Origin: an uncultured Lachnospiraceae bacterium
GTDB taxonomy: Bacteria > Bacillota > Clostridia > Lachnospirales > Lachnospiraceae
Direction: 5' to 3'
Length of the DNA: 64,000 bases
Assembly (NCBI GenBank): GCA_910578715.1
Contig: CAJTRL010000002.1
Span: forward strand, 62,001 to 126,000
The notes under the pieces were generated by a model. The model saw nothing but the letters and a program-made list of their open reading frames with translations. It did no database searches and was not told the origin of the DNA. Position numbers and translations under genes: made by a program. This document shows positions 61,055 through 64,000 of this stretch, piece by piece (the first letter of the stretch is position 1; the number at the start of each line of letters is the position of its first letter).

Positions 61055-61086
61055 TTTGCTATTGATCATCAGATGAGGAGCCGGCT

Positions 61087-61203
61087 ATGGGCTGTTGCGG
61101 ATGAGCTACGACAGACCCGCTCGACAAAGTATATCACGATACCGAATGGGGCATTCCGGTTCACGATGACCGACATATGTTTGAGCATCTTTGTCTGGAA
61201 TCT
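61087..61203 (+). pseudogene. tag (3-methyladenine DNA glycosylase I) 5' fragment with premature stop
   Basis: ATG 61087 with GAGGAG 7 bases upstream. The frame reads MGCCG, a TGA at 61102-61104, then ATTDPLDKVYHDTEWGIPV and HDDRHMFEHLCLES, which is the start of Tag (CGWA-TDP-YHDTEWGVPVHDD). The TGA is where Tag has a conserved Trp (TGG). Similarity stops at about 61203, so the gene is both nonsense-mutated and 3'-truncated. Confidence 0.75.
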
Positions 61204-61238
61204 GTCAATATCTGCAACAGAAAGGAAAATATTGAAAT

Positions 61239-61739
61239 ATGACACAACGAAAAGCCAAAAGCGGAATGAGTGTACGCCTCATTTTGGGAATTATTCTTAC
61301 GATTATGGGTGCCAGTTATCTGGGTGTGGGGTATATGACCTTTTTCCGGGATGTAAGGGAAGAGGCCCTTATTTTTCAGGTGGTTTTCGGCGGACTCGGG
61401 ATTGTGTTTCTGGCCGTCGGCATTATTTGCCTTTTTCTGGAAATCAGGAAGCGATGGCGAAGCAACAGGCTTTTTAAGTCCGGCAATTATATTTCGGCGG
61501 AGATTTCGGAGGTGGTCTGGTGCACCAATATCCGAATCAACAGCAGACATCCATATCAGGTGATGTGCCGATATCAGGATATGGGGGGAAACGTACATAT
61601 CTTTAAGAGCCGCTATCTGTTTTTCGACCCGGAGCCGCTGTTACAAGACCGGATGGTGCGGGTTTATGTGGAAAACGGGAATTTCGGGCATTATTATGTG
61701 GATATTGATGAAGTGCTGCCCAATGTGACTATGCACTAG
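61239..61739 (+). CDS. Two-helix membrane protein, DUF3592-like
   Basis: 166 residues: two membrane helices (about 13-32 and 44-66), then a beta-rich soluble domain (GNYISAEISEVVWCTNIRINSRHPYQVMCRYQDMGGNVHIFKSRYLFFDPEPLL) of the DUF3592 kind seen in many Firmicutes. AAAGGAAA lies about 10 bases upstream. It follows the tag fragment. No GATC, so probably host DNA. Function unknown. Confidence 0.75.
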   Translation: MTQRKAKSGMSVRLILGIILTIMGASYLGVGYMTFFRDVREEALIFQVVFGGLGIVFLAVGIICLFLEIRKRWRSNRLFKSGNYISAEISEVVWCTNIRINSRHPYQVMCRYQDMGGNVHIFKSRYLFFDPEPLLQDRMVRVYVENGNFGHYYVDIDEVLPNVTMH

Positions 61740-61938
61740 TGCGCTGGAATCCCCCTCTGCAATGTGTACCGCAAAAAGTGCAAAGCGTACCCGGACAAAA
61801 GAAATAAGATTGTTTTATGTTAGACTGACTCTATCGGGCCGGTCTATTTTTTTGCGCGGGCAGGGAAATGTTTTTCCCATGCTCGATTGCGCGGGCAATG
61901 AGCCGGGCTAAACAGCATCATAGCAGGAGGGCAGAACA
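61740..61938 (+). other. Hairpin-rich spacer before the NRPS gene
   Basis: No gene. TTTTTGCGCGGGCA (61849-61862) repeats a word at 10227-10240, and TGCGCGGGCAATGAGCC (61888-61904) repeats the 17 bases at 10231-10247. GGG/CCC and GCTC/GAGC stems (61863-61903) can form two hairpins. GGAGGG at 61927-61932 serves the NRPS start. No sure promoter. Confidence 0.45.
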
Positions 61939-64000
61939 ATGAATTTTCTGGAAAAATTTGGAGGAATTGTACATCAGTATTCGGAGAAAACGGCAATTGT
62001 GGATATGGATGGCACGAGGAGCACGGCATATAGGGAATTATGGGAGTTAAGCGGCAAAGTTGCGGCGAAACTGCGGAAGACACAGGAAGCAGCCGGGAAG
62101 GCAGTATTGGTCTGTATGGACAGGAGAATGGAGTATGTGGCGGCGGAAATCGGTGTGATGATGGCGTCGGCGGCATATGTTCCGCTGCTTCCCGAATACC
62201 CGGAGGAAAGAGTTGATTATATCAGGAAGGACTGCGGGGCGCTCTGTACCATCGACGGTGTATGGATGGACGATATCGGGCGGTACGAACAGACAGGGGC
62301 CTGTGCGGCGGCGGATTCGGACCGGGCGCTGATTATCTATACATCCGGTTCCACCGGGCGGCCGAAGGGCATCGTGCACAGCCACGGGAGCCTTTATGGG
62401 GGAGCAATGCGGAATGTGGAAACGCTTGGGTTCGGGCCGGAGGATAAGCTGGCTGCGTCCGCGCCTTTGTCTTTTATCGCTTCGGTACTGGAATATTATG
62501 CCGTTTTATGCAGCGGCGGCTGTGTGCATATCCTTTCGGAAGAGGTGCGGAAAGATGTGCGGCAGCTGGAAGAATATTATGCGAAACAGGAGATTACCTG
62601 TGGGTTTATCAGCCCGCAGCTTCTGCGTTATTTTAAGAATAAAGGAACGAGCTTACAAAGAGTGTTCACAGGAAGCGAGCGCGTATCGGGACTGTGCGGT
62701 GACGGGTATACGCTGTATAACCTTTATGGCGCCAGCGAAACGGCGTTGTTGGTCGCTTCTTATCGCGTGGAGAAGCCGTTGGAAAATACGCCCATCGGAA
62801 AGCCCGTGTCCGGCGTGGAAATATTTTTGCTGGATGAAGAGGACAGGGAAGTGCCCGAAGGCGCGGAAGGGGAAATCTGCGTCCGGGGCGTTTTTGGGGA
62901 ATGTTATCTGAATCTGAAAGAACAGAGTGCAAGGACATTCCGCCCGCAGGAGGACGGAACGGTTCTGATACATACCGGGGACATCGGAAAAAGACTGCCG
63001 GACGGAAACTATATTTATGTAAACCGCAAAGACTGGATGGTAAAAATTAACGGGCAGCGTGTGGAAACCGGAGAAATCGAAATCAGAATGGCGGCCGTGC
63101 CCGGCGTTTCAAATGCCGTGGTCAAGGCTTTTGAAGATACGAACGGACAAAATTATTTGTGCGGCTATTATGTGGCGGAAGAAGCGGTGAGCCGGGAAGA
63201 GATTCTGGACTGTCTGCGGGAGGCGCTGCCGGACTATATGGTGCCGCGTTTTTTGCAGAAAATCAAAGAACTTCCGAAGAATGTCAACGGAAAGCTGGAC
63301 CGGACGGCGCTTCTGCCGCCGGGCTTTTCGGAATACAAAGCGGCGTACCGTGCGCCGGAAAACGAAGCGCAGAGCCGTATCTGTGCCGCTTTTGAAGAAA
63401 TTCTGCACTGTGGAACGGTGGGCATCGGGGATGATTTCTTTAAACTGGGCGGAGATTCCATCAATGTATTAAAGCTGGTGGAGTGTCTTGAAGAACTGCC
63501 GCTTACGCCAGGGATTGTTCTGGAAGGAAAGACACCGGAGCGCATTGTGTCGCTGATGGCGGAGGGCGCCTTTGCGGGAGCGGTAAAATGCGGCGAAGAG
63601 CGGGAAGCGTATCCGCTGACGGATTCCCAGATGGGTGTTTACCTGGAATGCGCTGCCAGCCCGGAGAGCACTATGTATAATATTCCGATGTGCTGTGAAC
63701 TGCCGGGGGATATCGACGTCGTAAGATTTCGGAAAGCGGTGGAAAAGGCCGTCGCGGCTCATCCGGCATTTGGCGTTACTTTTGCGCTGCAGGAAGGAAT
63801 GCCTGTGATGCGGCTGTGCCCGGAATATCTGGAGGCGTTTGTTTTAGAATGTGCGACGGAGGATATCGAAACGGCCAAACGCGCATTTGTCAGACCCTTC
63901 CAGCTGGAGGAGGAACCGCTCTACCGCATGGTTTTATACCGGGCGAAGGGACGGCTGTATTTCCTGTTCGATGTCCATCACCTGATTTTTGACGGAACAT
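61939..64000 (+). CDS. Nonribosomal peptide synthetase, A-T-C order, partial at window edge
   Basis: 687 residues visible, running off the end. Adenylation domain (about 1-470): A3 IIYTSGSTGRPKG, A5 LYNLYGASETAL, A7 LIHTGDIGKR, A8 NRKDWMVKINGQRVETGEIE and A10 LPKNVNGKLDR. Thiolation domain with GIGDDFFKLGGDSINVLKL (phosphopantetheine Ser in GGDS, about residue 512). Condensation domain begins at YPLTDSQMGVYLE and reaches FDVHHLIFDGT, the HHxxxDG active site. Starting with A-T makes this a loading module. Amino acid specificity cannot be read reliably. GGAGGG lies 6 bases before the ATG. Confidence 0.92.
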   Translation, partial: MNFLEKFGGIVHQYSEKTAIVDMDGTRSTAYRELWELSGKVAAKLRKTQEAAGKAVLVCMDRRMEYVAAEIGVMMASAAYVPLLPEYPEERVDYIRKDCGALCTIDGVWMDDIGRYEQTGACAAADSDRALIIYTSGSTGRPKGIVHSHGSLYGGAMRNVETLGFGPEDKLAASAPLSFIASVLEYYAVLCSGGCVHILSEEVRKDVRQLEEYYAKQEITCGFISPQLLRYFKNKGTSLQRVFTGSERVSGLCGDGYTLYNLYGASETALLVASYRVEKPLENTPIGKPVSGVEIFLLDEEDREVPEGAEGEICVRGVFGECYLNLKEQSARTFRPQEDGTVLIHTGDIGKRLPDGNYIYVNRKDWMVKINGQRVETGEIEIRMAAVPGVSNAVVKAFEDTNGQNYLCGYYVAEEAVSREEILDCLREALPDYMVPRFLQKIKELPKNVNGKLDRTALLPPGFSEYKAAYRAPENEAQSRICAAFEEILHCGTVGIGDDFFKLGGDSINVLKLVECLEELPLTPGIVLEGKTPERIVSLMAEGAFAGAVKCGEEREAYPLTDSQMGVYLECAASPESTMYNIPMCCELPGDIDVVRFRKAVEKAVAAHPAFGVTFALQEGMPVMRLCPEYLEAFVLECATEDIETAKRAFVRPFQLEEEPLYRMVLYRAKGRLYFLFDVHHLIFDGT

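Overview
The window reads as a chromosomal segment of a gut-type Lachnospiraceae (Clostridia). The evidence is the complete thl-crt-hbd-bcd-etfB-etfA butyryl-CoA operon, AGGAGG-type ribosome binding sites, many glycoside hydrolases, a FlxA-like protein, Rpn-type nuclease/transposase paralogues, a BlaI/M56 pair and moderate GC. No rRNA, tRNA or CRISPR array was found. The genus is not determined.

Layout. 0.07-6.5 kb: butyryl-CoA synthesis operon with its own promoter and a rho-independent terminator; two spacers (thl-crt and hbd-bcd) are rich in hairpins. 6.5-7.6 kb: Rpn-family gene with a structured leader; a paralogue with a related leader lies at 36.9-38.1 kb. 7.6-13.1 kb: lone ABC ATPase, OmpR-type two-component system and a LanFEG-like antimicrobial-peptide immunity ABC transporter. 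13.2-15.8 kb: MalY/PatB aminotransferase and MATE exporter. 15.9-18.5 kb: BlaI repressor and M56 (BlaR1-like) sensor protease behind a promoter that lies inside a 20-bp inverted-repeat operator. 18.6-22.8 kb: membrane-anchored protein and two ABC-2 permeases without an ATPase. 22.8-33.4 kb: tRNA deacylase, mtnA, lacZ, AraC regulator and several small or unknown proteins, including a secreted His/Cys-rich protein and a ferritin-like protein. 33.4-36.8 kb: LytTR/GHKL two-component system and FlxA-like protein. 38.1-57.5 kb: carbohydrate region with GH31, DUF5060-type glycosidase, GH43, GH1, a GPH-family symporter, two AraC regulators, GH2, a sugar isomerase/epimerase and GH78 (alpha-L-rhamnosidase), interrupted by an ECF sigma/DUF4179 pair. 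These enzymes probably strip plant glycosides or side chains and feed the imported sugars toward butyrate.

57.5-61.2 kb is a gene graveyard: a 5'-truncated hicB, a radical-SAM fragment, a type III restriction-modification fossil (mod start joined to res pieces in three frames), an intact Schlafen/AlbA-type ATP-binding protein and a tag (3-methyladenine glycosylase) fragment with a TGG-to-TGA change. The window ends inside a nonribosomal peptide synthetase (A-T-C order) that runs off the edge.

The strongest unexpected signal is base composition at the word level. Reading by eye I found no GATC in the first 58.6 kb or the last 2.9 kb, where about 240 are expected by chance, but 12 between 58,602 and 61,067, inside the graveyard. 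This points to strong GATC avoidance by the host and to late acquisition of that patch. A second theme is a set of intergenic spacers, unrelated in sequence, that fold into long closed multi-hairpin structures (1368-1407, 3137-3328, 29884-30060, 39187-39365, 55068-55201).
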